Origin: an uncultured Lachnospiraceae bacterium
Lineage (GTDB): Bacteria > Bacillota > Clostridia > Lachnospirales > Lachnospiraceae
Direction: 5' to 3'
Assembly (NCBI GenBank): GCA_934317845.1
Contig: CAKRES010000001.1
Location: forward strand, 186,001 to 250,000
DNA: 64,000 nt
The notes below the pieces were generated by a model. That model did no database searches and was not told the DNA's origin. It saw nothing but the letters and a program-made list of their open reading frames with translations. Shown here in pieces: positions 43,488-51,627 of this stretch (positions are counted from its first letter, which is position 1; each line of letters begins with the position of its first letter). The position numbers were made by a program, and so were the translations under genes.

Positions 43488-44975
43488 TTACCCAAGCAAT
43501 TCCCGGATCATCTTTGCATCGTATGTTACACAAGTCATTTTCTCCGCCTCGATCCGATATAATGCATTCGCCGCGATATGCTCCGCCGCCTGCTCAATAT
43601 CACGGATTCCGGAAGTATCCTTAAAGATCTCCATAATGGCATCCAATGCCTCCTTTGTAATGATGATCTCCTCACTGCGAAGACCGATTCTTTTTAATAC
43701 CTTTGGCATTGCAAATTTCGTGAAAATGACACATTTTTCCTCCATTGTATAATCCGGAAGCTCAATGACTGCAAATCTCGACATCAGCGGTGCACTGATC
43801 ATACTGCGATCATTGGCAGTTGCGATCGGATATACTCCGGTTGTCGGAATGTTACACTCAATATAGTTATCGGTAAACCCAAGATTATCAAGCAGTGTCA
43901 GTAAGACATCAGCCGGGTTTCCATTTCCTTTTCCGGCAGCCGCCTTATCAAGCTCATTGATGATAAACAAAAGGTTGGAGCTTTCTGCATTGGCAAATGC
44001 TTCCATGATCAGTCCCGGTTTTGCATTTGCATAAATACGGGAGCTTCCGGTAAGCTGCTCCGGATCACTAATGGAGCTCATCTCTAAGGTTGTCCATGAC
44101 ATTTTTAAGATTTTGGCAACCGCATATGCGATCTGTGATTTACCCGTTCCAGCAGGACCAATGATCAAAATTCCGTAAGCCGGAAGGGTGTGCGTCCGGT
44201 TGATCTGGATGATCGTCTCAATAATACGCTGCTTTACATTGTCTAATCCATATAATTCTTCATCTAAGATCCGTCTTGCTTCCACCGGATCAATTGGCTG
44301 GAATTCTGTATTTTTCCACTGAATATTCAGCATGATCGAAAGGGCACGCTGCGCATGACGCCGCTCCTCCGGAGTTACCTCGGAAGACTTCGCCACTGCA
44401 AGATTCCGTCTTGCCCATAACCGGATATTATCCGGGAGTGTGTTTCCGGCACACATCAGATAATCTGTGATACTCTGAATACTGGTCAGCTTCATATCAT
44501 CCGCATCTTCAATCTCATCCAGATCCACGGTTTCTTTGGATGGAGCATCACTTTGCAGCAAACGCTCGATCATAAACTGTAAAAATCCATTTTCTCCGGA
44601 TAGCTTTGAACCACGAACTGCGACACCTGTCTCTAAGATTTTATATACGGCATAGCCCTCTTCTGTGCTCTGTCCTGACAGGCAGACCATGATCCGGTTT
44701 TCCCCCAGCCATTTCATCAGATTTTCAAAACGGGCATCTAACTTCTTAATGTCATGGGAAGACTCCTCACCCTCCTCATCATATACAAATGCTGTTCCTT
44801 TGGTAGGTGCCAGAAACATTCCGTTGGAATGGTGTGCCAGCTTTTTAGAAGCATCCTCTAAGATCATGATCGGATGGGTGGCATCTGAAATCTTCTCACT
44901 CGTATATACTAATTCATAGGTTTTCTCTGCTTTTACTGTGTCTTTCTTTGTCTGGTTAAAATCAAATACAGCCAT
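43488..44975 (-). CDS. Stand-alone Lon-type AAA+ ATPase without protease domain
   Basis: The C-terminal half (about 240-480) follows the Lon AAA+ module: YGLDNVKQRI linker, Walker A GPAGTGKS (273-280), an LTGSSRIY segment, ATAND sensor 1, the PLMSRF arginine finger (R400), PKVLKRIGL and the GIRDIEQ sensor-2 region. Walker B reads FIINELDKA, with asparagine at 340 where Lon has aspartate, though the catalytic glutamate 341 is kept. The N-terminal 230 residues match no Lon substrate domain that I recognise, and the S16 Ser-Lys protease domain is absent. The ATG at 44975 is set by a GAGGA site. It is a single-gene unit. Role unknown: perhaps an unfoldase, remodelling or regulatory ATPase. Confidence 0.75.
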   Translation of the reverse strand: MAVFDFNQTKKDTVKAEKTYELVYTSEKISDATHPIMILEDASKKLAHHSNGMFLAPTKGTAFVYDEEGEESSHDIKKLDARFENLMKWLGENRIMVCLSGQSTEEGYAVYKILETGVAVRGSKLSGENGFLQFMIERLLQSDAPSKETVDLDEIEDADDMKLTSIQSITDYLMCAGNTLPDNIRLWARRNLAVAKSSEVTPEERRHAQRALSIMLNIQWKNTEFQPIDPVEARRILDEELYGLDNVKQRIIETIIQINRTHTLPAYGILIIGPAGTGKSQIAYAVAKILKMSWTTLEMSSISDPEQLTGSSRIYANAKPGLIMEAFANAESSNLLFIINELDKAAAGKGNGNPADVLLTLLDNLGFTDNYIECNIPTTGVYPIATANDRSMISAPLMSRFAVIELPDYTMEEKCVIFTKFAMPKVLKRIGLRSEEIIITKEALDAIMEIFKDTSGIRDIEQAAEHIAANALYRIEAEKMTCVTYDAKMIRELLG

Positions 44976-45088
44976 CGTTTGTCCTCGCATTTCTATTATT
45001 TCAACACTATATTACCACATTTTTAATAGAATTGACATCCAAATATAAAAGACCGTCTATCTCCTCTACGTTGCTGCTGCGATTTTTC

Positions 45089-47488
45089 TTACTCCCGTCT
45101 GATCTGACCGAGCTTATGAAAGAATGTCTTTGCCACATCATCCTCTAACGTGATCTCCTCCGGCATCACCTCGATCAGCCTTTTGTTTGGGGTATATTGA
45201 TAATTGCTCTTTAACACCTGTACATCCAGACCATTTTCCTGCCAGAATGTAAGCAGAGCCTGCCGGCACGCATCCTGCTCCATCAGTATCTTCACCGTGG
45301 AATTCAGACCATACGAATACGGAGACTCCTGAGAAAGATAGAACGTCTTTTTGACGATCACATCCTCTTTTCGGCTGGAGGTTGCAAGAAACAGATCATA
45401 ATATCCTTCCTCTGCGATCCACATCTCATAATCCGGATCATAGGAAACCAGATCCTTTTTGGAAATACAAAAGGTTACCATTTTTTCTTCTCCCGGCAGC
45501 AGCCACACCTTTTCAAAAGCCTTCAATTCCTTCACTGGCTTTGGCAGAGTGCTGACATGATCAGACACATAAAGCTGCACAACCTCTGCTCCCCTAACCG
45601 TTCCGGTATTTGTAACCGTGATGGAAATGGTAACATTCTCCTGCATTTCCGTAGCAGAGAGCTTACAGTCCGAAAAAGAAAATGTCGTATAGGAGCAGCC
45701 ATAGCCAAAGGCATATGCCGGAGCAATTCCCTTTTTATCATAATAGCGGTAGCCAACATAGATACCTTCTCCGTAATTCACCTCATAGCCATCTCCCGGA
45801 AAGTTAAGAAATGTCGGAGTATCGCGGTATGTTTTTGGAAACGTAAGCGGCAGTTTCCCAGATGGGCAGCATTTTCCACTCATTAGATCCACCAGCGCAT
45901 GTGCGCCTTCCATTCCCGGAAGAAATACGCAAAAGATTGCATCCAGCAGTTCTTCATATGCTGCCGTTTCCACCGGACCACATGTATTTAAAACAAGACT
46001 GATCCTTGTCTGCTCTGGTCTACATTCCTTTAACATCTGAAGCAGTTTCCGATCCTCCTTTGGCAAAAGCAGATTATTGCGGTCATTTCCCTCCATTCCC
46101 GGAACCGTGCTGACCACAATAATATGAGAAAAGGAACGTGTTTGCAAAAGGGCGGCTGCACTTTTTGTATCCTCCGCAGCTATAATCCGATCCGCACCAA
46201 ACGAAGCCTTCAGGCAGGTAAGAAGATCTGTATTCCGATTTGTTGTAATTCCGGCACTTCCACTTCCGCAGCTCAAAAAGCCTTTCACACCACTACCAGC
46301 AACCAGGATCGGTGCGGTCAGCTCCTCACAGATTGGAAACGTATGCCGTTCATTTTTTAATAAAACGATCCCCTCTGCCGCAGCATCATAGCAGGCTTTG
46401 GTTGTCTTCTCAACAAGTGCCGCATCATCGCGGGACACATCATAGCAAGGCTGATCTGCCTGATCTTTACAGTAGGAAATGATGGAAAGTACAGCAAGCA
46501 CTGCCCGGTTCAGACTATCCATGGTAAGATCTCCCGCTTTCACCGCCTCAATGATCGCATCAGGAGAAATCGGCCCCGGCATCGCCACATCATTTCCAGC
46601 CGCAATTGCTTCCACCGGATGGTATACGGCCCCCCAATCAGAAACCACCATACCGCCAAAGCCCCATTCCTGCCGCAGCTTTTCTGTCAAAAGCCAATGA
46701 TTCTCCGAACAGGCAACTTTATTGATACGGTTATACGCACTCATGACCGTTTGCACATGTCCTTCCTTGACACAAGCTTTAAATCCCGGAAAATATATCT
46801 CTTCCAGTGCACGGCGTGAAATCGTTTCATTGATTCCTACACGATTGGTTTCCTGATTGTTTGCAGCAAAATGCTTGACATTTGCTGCGACTCCATATTT
46901 CTGTACTCCTTTTACCAGTTGCGGTGCAAGTTCCGCTACCACGCAGGGATCTTCGGAATAACCTTCAAACAAACGTCCCGCAAGTGGATCACGATGAATA
47001 TTCACATTGGGAGTACCAAGCAAAATATCCACCCCGAAGCGGCTCGCTTCTTCGCCAAGAGCCTCTCCCACCTTTTCTACCACCTCTTTATGAAACGTTG
47101 CGCCAAGAAGAATCCCCGGCGGATAACAGGCCGGGGCATACGCACTGCCTACCTGTTTTTGCAGCTTTTCTTTGATCCAATGATAGAGGGGAAGCTCCTC
47201 CTCAGAAAGTTTTTCGGGAGTGTAAAAATAATCGATCACGTGCACCAGTGCAGAATCTCCCGTCATTCCATTGGTACTCTTGTCAGTCTGTTCTCTGCGT
47301 GAAACATAATCTCCAAATAACTGTTCAAAATTGATCCCGGTTCCTCCATCTAACAACTGCAGTCTCGGAATCTTCAATCTCTCATTTTCTGCCATTCCAA
47401 AAAAAGTGGCACCGTTTACCAGTGTCGCTTTTTCTTCCAATGTCATCTGGTGTAATAATTCTTCCTGTTCTTCTCTACTCCAAAGCAT
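45089..47488 (-). CDS. Glycoside hydrolase family 3, intracellular beta-glucosidase-like
   Basis: Retaining glycosidase that removes terminal beta-linked sugars from oligosaccharides. The 799 residues contain an N-terminal barrel with NVKHFAANNQE (about 203-213) and nucleophile D284 in VVSDWGAV, an alpha/beta sandwich domain (about 380-560) and a C-terminal fibronectin-III-like domain with the VQLYV and KAFEKVWLLPGE landmarks. No signal peptide is present, so it would act on imported oligosaccharides. The start has an AGGAGGAG site. No transporter or regulator gene adjoins it. Exact substrate (glucoside, xyloside or other) is not predictable. Confidence 0.9.
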   Translation of the reverse strand: MLWSREEQEELLHQMTLEEKATLVNGATFFGMAENERLKIPRLQLLDGGTGINFEQLFGDYVSRREQTDKSTNGMTGDSALVHVIDYFYTPEKLSEEELPLYHWIKEKLQKQVGSAYAPACYPPGILLGATFHKEVVEKVGEALGEEASRFGVDILLGTPNVNIHRDPLAGRLFEGYSEDPCVVAELAPQLVKGVQKYGVAANVKHFAANNQETNRVGINETISRRALEEIYFPGFKACVKEGHVQTVMSAYNRINKVACSENHWLLTEKLRQEWGFGGMVVSDWGAVYHPVEAIAAGNDVAMPGPISPDAIIEAVKAGDLTMDSLNRAVLAVLSIISYCKDQADQPCYDVSRDDAALVEKTTKACYDAAAEGIVLLKNERHTFPICEELTAPILVAGSGVKGFLSCGSGSAGITTNRNTDLLTCLKASFGADRIIAAEDTKSAAALLQTRSFSHIIVVSTVPGMEGNDRNNLLLPKEDRKLLQMLKECRPEQTRISLVLNTCGPVETAAYEELLDAIFCVFLPGMEGAHALVDLMSGKCCPSGKLPLTFPKTYRDTPTFLNFPGDGYEVNYGEGIYVGYRYYDKKGIAPAYAFGYGCSYTTFSFSDCKLSATEMQENVTISITVTNTGTVRGAEVVQLYVSDHVSTLPKPVKELKAFEKVWLLPGEEKMVTFCISKKDLVSYDPDYEMWIAEEGYYDLFLATSSRKEDVIVKKTFYLSQESPYSYGLNSTVKILMEQDACRQALLTFWQENGLDVQVLKSNYQYTPNKRLIEVMPEEITLEDDVAKTFFHKLGQIRRE

Positions 47489-47510
47489 GCGCTCCTCCTT
47501 TTCGTCTATG

Positions 47511-47544
47511 AAAAAAGAGCAAATGTACCAAATGATACATTCGC
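47511..47544 (-). terminator. Terminator of the 67-residue gene
   Basis: On the minus strand GCGAATGTA pairs with TACATTTGC (47536-47544 and 47519-47527, one G-T pair) around an 8-base loop and is followed by six T. It lies only about 22 bases upstream of the GH3 start codon. Confidence 0.75.
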
Positions 47545-47560
47545 AGCTTCTTTCTACCCA

Positions 47561-47764
47561 TTATCCAATTGCAATACGAATCTTTAATACATCCCCTTCT
47601 GCCAGTAACCCGTTTACTTTAAAATTGCGATATCCCTCTGGGATTTCTCTGGAAATCCCTTTAAATGCAACCTGTTTGGAAAAGCTGACCAGATAAAGCT
47701 CTACCTCTTGGGAAACGGAAATGATCCCTGTTGCAAGCAGCTCTCCTAATTCAATTTTAGCCAT
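47561..47764 (-). CDS. Small orphan protein, 67 residues
   Basis: I do not recognise it. It starts with a consensus AGGAGG site eight bases from the ATG, so it is very likely translated. The sequence MAKIELGELLATGIISVS continues with alternating polar and hydrophobic residues, suggesting an all-beta fold, and has no cysteine, signal peptide or membrane helix. It is bounded by its own upstream promoter-like TATAAT (near 47840-47845) and a terminator, hence a monocistronic mRNA between tsf and the GH3 gene. Confidence 0.6.
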   Translation of the reverse strand: MAKIELGELLATGIISVSQEVELYLVSFSKQVAFKGISREIPEGYRNFKVNGLLAEGDVLKIRIAIG

Positions 47765-47904
47765 CGTGTGTTCCTCCTAAGCCTTTTCTCTTCGTGCAAT
47801 ATGTACAGAAACACCCCTTTTCCTCTCCCAGTTATTATTATAATAACACAAAAGAAAGCGGAAAGAAACCTTTATTTTTAGGTTGAATTGGGAAGAAAAC
47901 ATAT

Positions 47905-47941
47905 AAAAACCCCTTCCTACATAAATCTGTAGAAAGGGGTT
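47905..47941 (-). terminator. Terminator of rpsB-tsf
   Basis: AACCCCTTCCTACA (47908-47921) pairs with TGTAGAAAGGGGTT (47928-47941) with one mismatch around a 6-base loop, followed on the minus strand by five T. About 80 bases of untranslated sequence separate it from the tsf stop. Confidence 0.88.
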
Positions 47942-48023
47942 CTAATTTCTATAAACTGTATGGAACTTATGACCATCGATTTACTAAACGCAAACTGCGC
48001 TATCGCTTGTTTTCGTTAAGTGA

Positions 48024-49109
48024 TTATGCCATCTGAGCTGCTACTTCTGCTGCGAAGTCTTCGTTCTTCTTCTCCATTCCTTCGCCTACTTCAAAACGAA
48101 CGAACTTAGCTACCTTAAGTGCCTTATTTACTGACTCAAGATATTTTGCTACAGACTGCTTACCGTCTTCTGCCTTAACGTATGTCTGATCCATTAAGCT
48201 GATCTCTTTTACATGCTTAGAGATACGTCCCTCTACAAGACCGTTAAAGATCTTGTTATCAACGATGGATGCTTTCTCAGACATAGCAACTTCTGCTAAT
48301 GTTGCTTTAGACTCATCTGAAAGGAAGTTTGGAAGATAGTTCATATTGCTCTTCTTCTCTTCGTAAATAGCGATCTCTTCATCGCTCCATTTCTTCTCAT
48401 TTACAACCTTGTCAAGTAATCCCTGTAATACTGGTTTTGGAAGTGAGAATGGATCGTTTAATGCGCTGTCGATCGTGATCTCTTTTAATTTAGCCATATC
48501 ATCTGCAGAAATATCTGCTCTGCAGATATACTGTGGATTCATAGCAGCAATCTGCATTGCTACGTTAGAAAGTGCCTCTTTTGCAGCATCATCTGCAGCA
48601 CCCTCACCTGCAACTAATACACCGATACGTCCGCCACCGTGTAAGTAAGAAACTACACAGTCACCAGTTACCTTCTCAAATCTACGGAAAGATAATTTCT
48701 CACCGATCGTTGCTGTCTTCTCAACAAGAGTATCTTTTAAACCGTTCTCGCCAAGTAATGCTTCTACATCTTCTCCGTTGTTGCCACCGTTGAAAGAAGA
48801 AGCAAGTGCCTGATCTGCGATCTCCTGTACAAATGTCTGGAATACTTCATTTTTAGCAACGAAGTCTGTCTCAGAGTTCACTTCTACGACAACACCTGTC
48901 TTAGAATCTGCAGTGATTGCAGTTCTTGCAATACCCTCAGCAGCAATTCTGCTTGCCTTTTTCTCAGCTTTTGCAGCACCACTCTTACGAAGAGCATCTA
49001 CTGCAGCTTCCATATTACCATCACACTCTGTCAGTGCCTTTTTACAGTCCATCATACCAGCACCGGTCAGTTCTCTTAATTCTTTTACCTGTTTTGCCGA
49101 AATAGCCAT
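48024..49109 (-). CDS. tsf: Elongation factor Ts
   Basis: Guanine-nucleotide exchange factor for EF-Tu. The ATG at 49109 is set by GGAGG nine bases upstream and by the family N-terminus MAISAKQVKELRELTGAGMMDCKKAL; the longer frame is spurious. The TDFVAKN motif is intact at about 81-87. At 361 residues it is longer than the usual 290-310, the extra length falling in the core and coiled-coil part. It follows rpsB by 31 bases. Confidence 0.97.
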   Translation of the reverse strand: MAISAKQVKELRELTGAGMMDCKKALTECDGNMEAAVDALRKSGAAKAEKKASRIAAEGIARTAITADSKTGVVVEVNSETDFVAKNEVFQTFVQEIADQALASSFNGGNNGEDVEALLGENGLKDTLVEKTATIGEKLSFRRFEKVTGDCVVSYLHGGGRIGVLVAGEGAADDAAKEALSNVAMQIAAMNPQYICRADISADDMAKLKEITIDSALNDPFSLPKPVLQGLLDKVVNEKKWSDEEIAIYEEKKSNMNYLPNFLSDESKATLAEVAMSEKASIVDNKIFNGLVEGRISKHVKEISLMDQTYVKAEDGKQSVAKYLESVNKALKVAKFVRFEVGEGMEKKNEDFAAEVAAQMA

Positions 49110-49140
49110 TATATAAAACCTCCGTTTATTCTGTCTTTGA

Positions 49141-49866
49141 TTATGCTTCTTCCTCTTCGTCCTCAGCAGCACTCTCAGCGTCTACACCCTGATTTGCCTC
49201 GATGACAGCATCAGCCATCTTAGATACGATCAGTTTTACTGCACGGATAGCATCATCATTACCTGGGATTACATAATCTAATTCTTCCGGATCACAGTTG
49301 GTATCTGCAATACCTACTAAAGTAATACCTAAGTTCTGAGCCTCCTGAATACAGATACGCTCTTTGCGAGGATCTACAACGAAGATCATGTCAGGAATCT
49401 CTTTCATGTCTTTGATTCCGCCTAAGTTCTTCTGTAACTTGTCCATTTCCTTACGGATCTCGATAACTTCCTTCTTAGGTAATACATCAAATGTTCCGTC
49501 TGCTTCCATTGCTTCATATTTCTTTAATGTAGCAATACGAGTCTGGATGGTCTTGAAGTTTGTAAGCATACCACCTAACCATCTCTGGTTTACATAGTAC
49601 ATACCACAACGCTCAGCCTCAGCTTTGATAGAATCCTGAGCCTGCTTCTTTGTACCAACAAATAATACCTTGCCACCCTCAGCAACACAGTTCTTTACTG
49701 CATTGTAAGCTTCGTCTACTTTACCAACAGACTTCTGTAAGTCGATGATGTAGATACCATTACGCTCTGTGTAGATGTATGGAGCCATTTTAGGGTTCCA
49801 TCTTCTTGTCTGATGTCCAAAGTGAACACCTGCTTCGAGTAACTGTTTCATTGAAATAACGCTCAT
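49141..49866 (-). CDS. rpsB: 30S ribosomal protein S2
   Basis: Binds the 30S head and is needed for S1 attachment and subunit assembly. [27 protein letters not shown], the [10 protein letters not shown] segment and the [12 protein letters not shown] block are characteristic. The 241 residues end in an acidic tail ([10 protein letters not shown]). It heads the rpsB-tsf transcript. The promoter and a foldable leader lie directly upstream. Confidence 0.98.
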   Translation of the reverse strand: MSVISMKQLLEAGVHFGHQTRRWNPKMAPYIYTERNGIYIIDLQKSVGKVDEAYNAVKNCVAEGGKVLFVGTKKQAQDSIKAEAERCGMYYVNQRWLGGMLTNFKTIQTRIATLKKYEAMEADGTFDVLPKKEVIEIRKEMDKLQKNLGGIKDMKEIPDMIFVVDPRKERICIQEAQNLGITLVGIADTNCDPEELDYVIPGNDDAIRAVKLIVSKMADAVIEANQGVDAESAAEDEEEEA

Positions 49867-49893
49867 TTTAAATACCTCCTGGTTTTAAGCTTC

Positions 49894-49948
49894 CGCATCT
49901 CTAAACTTAAGAAACCTTACTAGGCACCAACTTAGTAGTGAAGATGCG
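49894..49948 (-). promoter_or_regulatory. Structured 5' leader of rpsB
   Basis: In the leader RNA CGCATCT (complement of 49942-49948) pairs with AGATGCG (complement of 49894-49900), enclosing about 41 bases that hold a TACTA/TAGTA hairpin with loop AGTTGGTGCC. The closed structure ends about 13 bases before the AGGAGG site. This could be an S2 autoregulation element; that is inference only. Confidence 0.45.
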
Positions 49949-49969
49949 TGTTTATTTTTTACCTATGGT

Positions 49970-49998
49970 AGTATAGCATAAAGAAAAAGGGCTTGCAA
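49970..49998 (-). promoter_or_regulatory. Promoter of rpsB-tsf
   Basis: On the minus strand TTGCAA (49993-49998), a 17-base spacer and TATACT (49970-49975). The -35 forms the centre of the terminator palindrome of the upstream flagellar operon. Confidence 0.75.
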
Positions 49999-50007
49999 GC
50001 CCTTTTT
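49984..50007. terminator. Terminator of the fla/che operon
   Basis: A 24-base perfect palindrome with AAAAA, GGGCTTGCAAGCCC and TTTTT blocks begins five bases after the stop of the 50013 gene. As RNA from the minus strand it forms a G-C-rich hairpin followed by a T run. Confidence 0.85.
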
Positions 50008-50012
50008 CCTTC

Positions 50013-50570
50013 TTATCTGCTCGTTATTTTTTTTGCAATGGAATAATAATCTTCTCCCGGTGTCAGCGTATACGTTCCTGCCCGCAAATGATCCGCAAAA
50101 TCATTATTGATGAGATAGCTGTTAAACGCTTTCGCATCCTTTACAACACCAAGATATGCCAGTGTCTCCGATGCTTTTTCAGAATACATTCCTTTGGTAA
50201 CTGTAAAGGACACTGTCGCATCCTGTGTCGTTTCTGCCTGTGTTGTGGCATCCTTCTTTTCCTCGGTTGTTGCAGCAGCTTCACTTCCTGTGGTTTCTGT
50301 CGTTGCCTGTTCTGTTGTAGCTGCCTCGGTTGTTTTTTTATCCTTCGCTGACTTTTTAGAATCCTCCGTCGTTGCTTCTGTGTCTTTTTTAGAAAGCAGT
50401 GCATCCACTTCCTGATCACTCATGGTATCTTCGACCATACCCAGTTCTTTCGCTCTGCTTATGATCTCCTCATCTGTCATTGTAGACGTGGTTCCTTTGG
50501 AAAAAGAAAATACAATTGCACAGAAAATGATTCCAATCCCAAGACCTCTTAAAAAATATGCTAGTTTCAT
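50013..50570 (-). CDS. Membrane protein with MltG-type LysM-like domain
   Basis: The 185 residues consist of one N-terminal membrane helix (5-22), an extracellular Thr/Glu/Ala-rich linker (about 65-115) and a C-terminal module (about 118-183) resembling the LysM-like N-terminal part of YceG/MltG: SEKASETLAYLGVVKDAKAF and LRAGTYTLTPGEDYYSIAKKI. The catalytic transglycosylase domain of MltG is missing, so it probably binds glycan only. The start overlaps the previous stop by four bases (ATGA). It is the last gene of the flagellar operon. Confidence 0.75.
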   Translation of the reverse strand: MKLAYFLRGLGIGIIFCAIVFSFSKGTTSTMTDEEIISRAKELGMVEDTMSDQEVDALLSKKDTEATTEDSKKSAKDKKTTEAATTEQATTETTGSEAAATTEEKKDATTQAETTQDATVSFTVTKGMYSEKASETLAYLGVVKDAKAFNSYLINNDFADHLRAGTYTLTPGEDYYSIAKKITSR

Positions 50571-51256
50571 TTGTCCTGTTCTCCTTGAAATAATCCTACT
50601 ACAAGCTTAACTTCCCCCACACCCATATCCAATTTTTTCGCTATGTCAAGGGGCGAGCTGCCTGCCTGGTACATGGCAAGGATCTGTTCATTGCGCTTCT
50701 GCACTTCCTCGATCCCTAAGGTATCTTCCTCATGCTTTTTCTCTTCTTCTCCCTGACTCTGCTTCACATGCTCCAGCAGATAATTCTGTACCTGACTGTC
50801 TGTCTCCTGCTCCGGATGCTGATTTTCTTTTTCCGTGTCGTCAGATGCTACACGCATCACATCCTCCTGCATGGAAAAAAGCTTCTGTGCGGAATTGCTG
50901 ACATATTGTTTTAAATTCTCTGATTTATCCTCTAACATATCGTATAAAAACACGCACTCCTGATGCGCCTTCTGGATATCGGAAAGTGCCTGCTCGCACA
51001 ACTCGTTGATCTCCATCATTTTAGCAGATGAAATCTCATTCAACTGCTTGTTGGTATCGGCAACAAGTTCATCACTGTACTCCTTCACGACCTTTTTTAT
51101 GCTTTCCTGCAACTTGGCAAGCTCCTGCTCATCCAACTCATAATCATTTAAGGTCACTACCTGTTTTTTTGAGTTTTCTTTCTGATCAAGGAAAATAAAA
51201 CTGGCGACGATCAGGCAGATTCCTATGATCGTCATAAAAACTACTATTGGATCCAT
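50567..51256 (-). CDS. SwrB-like membrane-anchored coiled-coil protein (DUF6115-type)
   Basis: One N-terminal membrane helix (about 4-23), a long charged coiled coil (about 40-140), an acidic linker and a C-terminal helix-turn-helix-like segment (about 188-225: KRNEQILAMYQAGSSPLDI then AKKLDMGVGEVKLVVGLF). B. subtilis SwrB has the same topology and the same place between sigD and rpsB, and there promotes flagellar basal-body maturation. I infer a SwrB-like role from position and architecture; sequence identity cannot be measured here. It is coupled by ATGA to the MltG-like gene. Confidence 0.7.
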   Translation of the reverse strand: MDPIVVFMTIIGICLIVASFIFLDQKENSKKQVVTLNDYELDEQELAKLQESIKKVVKEYSDELVADTNKQLNEISSAKMMEINELCEQALSDIQKAHQECVFLYDMLEDKSENLKQYVSNSAQKLFSMQEDVMRVASDDTEKENQHPEQETDSQVQNYLLEHVKQSQGEEEKKHEEDTLGIEEVQKRNEQILAMYQAGSSPLDIAKKLDMGVGEVKLVVGLFQGEQDK

Positions 51257-51282
51257 GTTATTTTTTTCTCTTCCTTTCTGCC

Positions 51283-51612
51283 TTATAATTTAATGTCAAT
51301 GGAAACAACATGCTTTTTCTCTGCATTGTCAGAAGGAGCGTTCTCTTCCTCCTCCTGTTTTCTCTTTCGCTTTTGTCCACCATCTCCAAAATAAGTATTG
51401 CTTCCTTTTTCTCTGGCATCATAGGTTACACCGTCAAATGCCGCATTATTTTTCTTTACTACAGTTTCTCTGGCTTCTTGTGTCTTTTTTTCATTGTTCT
51501 GTGCCATTTGCATATGTTCAATATTGGCACGCATATTCTCATTATTCTGTACCTGTGCTACATCATTGGTCATTGGAATCGTCATCTGCAACGTGATTGG
51601 GGAAACTGCCAT
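51283..51612 (-). CDS. Small hydrophilic protein of the flagellar operon
   Basis: I do not recognise this 109-residue protein. It is rich in Asn, Gln, Lys and Glu, without cysteine or membrane helix. A Met/Asn/Gln-rich N-terminal half (ITLQMTIPMTNDVAQVQNN, then helical) is followed by a KRKRK basic patch and an acidic stretch near the end. It lies 15 bases after fapA and 26 before the SwrB-like gene, with a GGAGGTGGG ribosome site. By location it is probably flagellar. Confidence 0.6.
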   Translation of the reverse strand: MAVSPITLQMTIPMTNDVAQVQNNENMRANIEHMQMAQNNEKKTQEARETVVKKNNAAFDGVTYDAREKGSNTYFGDGGQKRKRKQEEEENAPSDNAEKKHVVSIDIKL

Positions 51613-51627
51613 ATGCCCACCTCCTAA

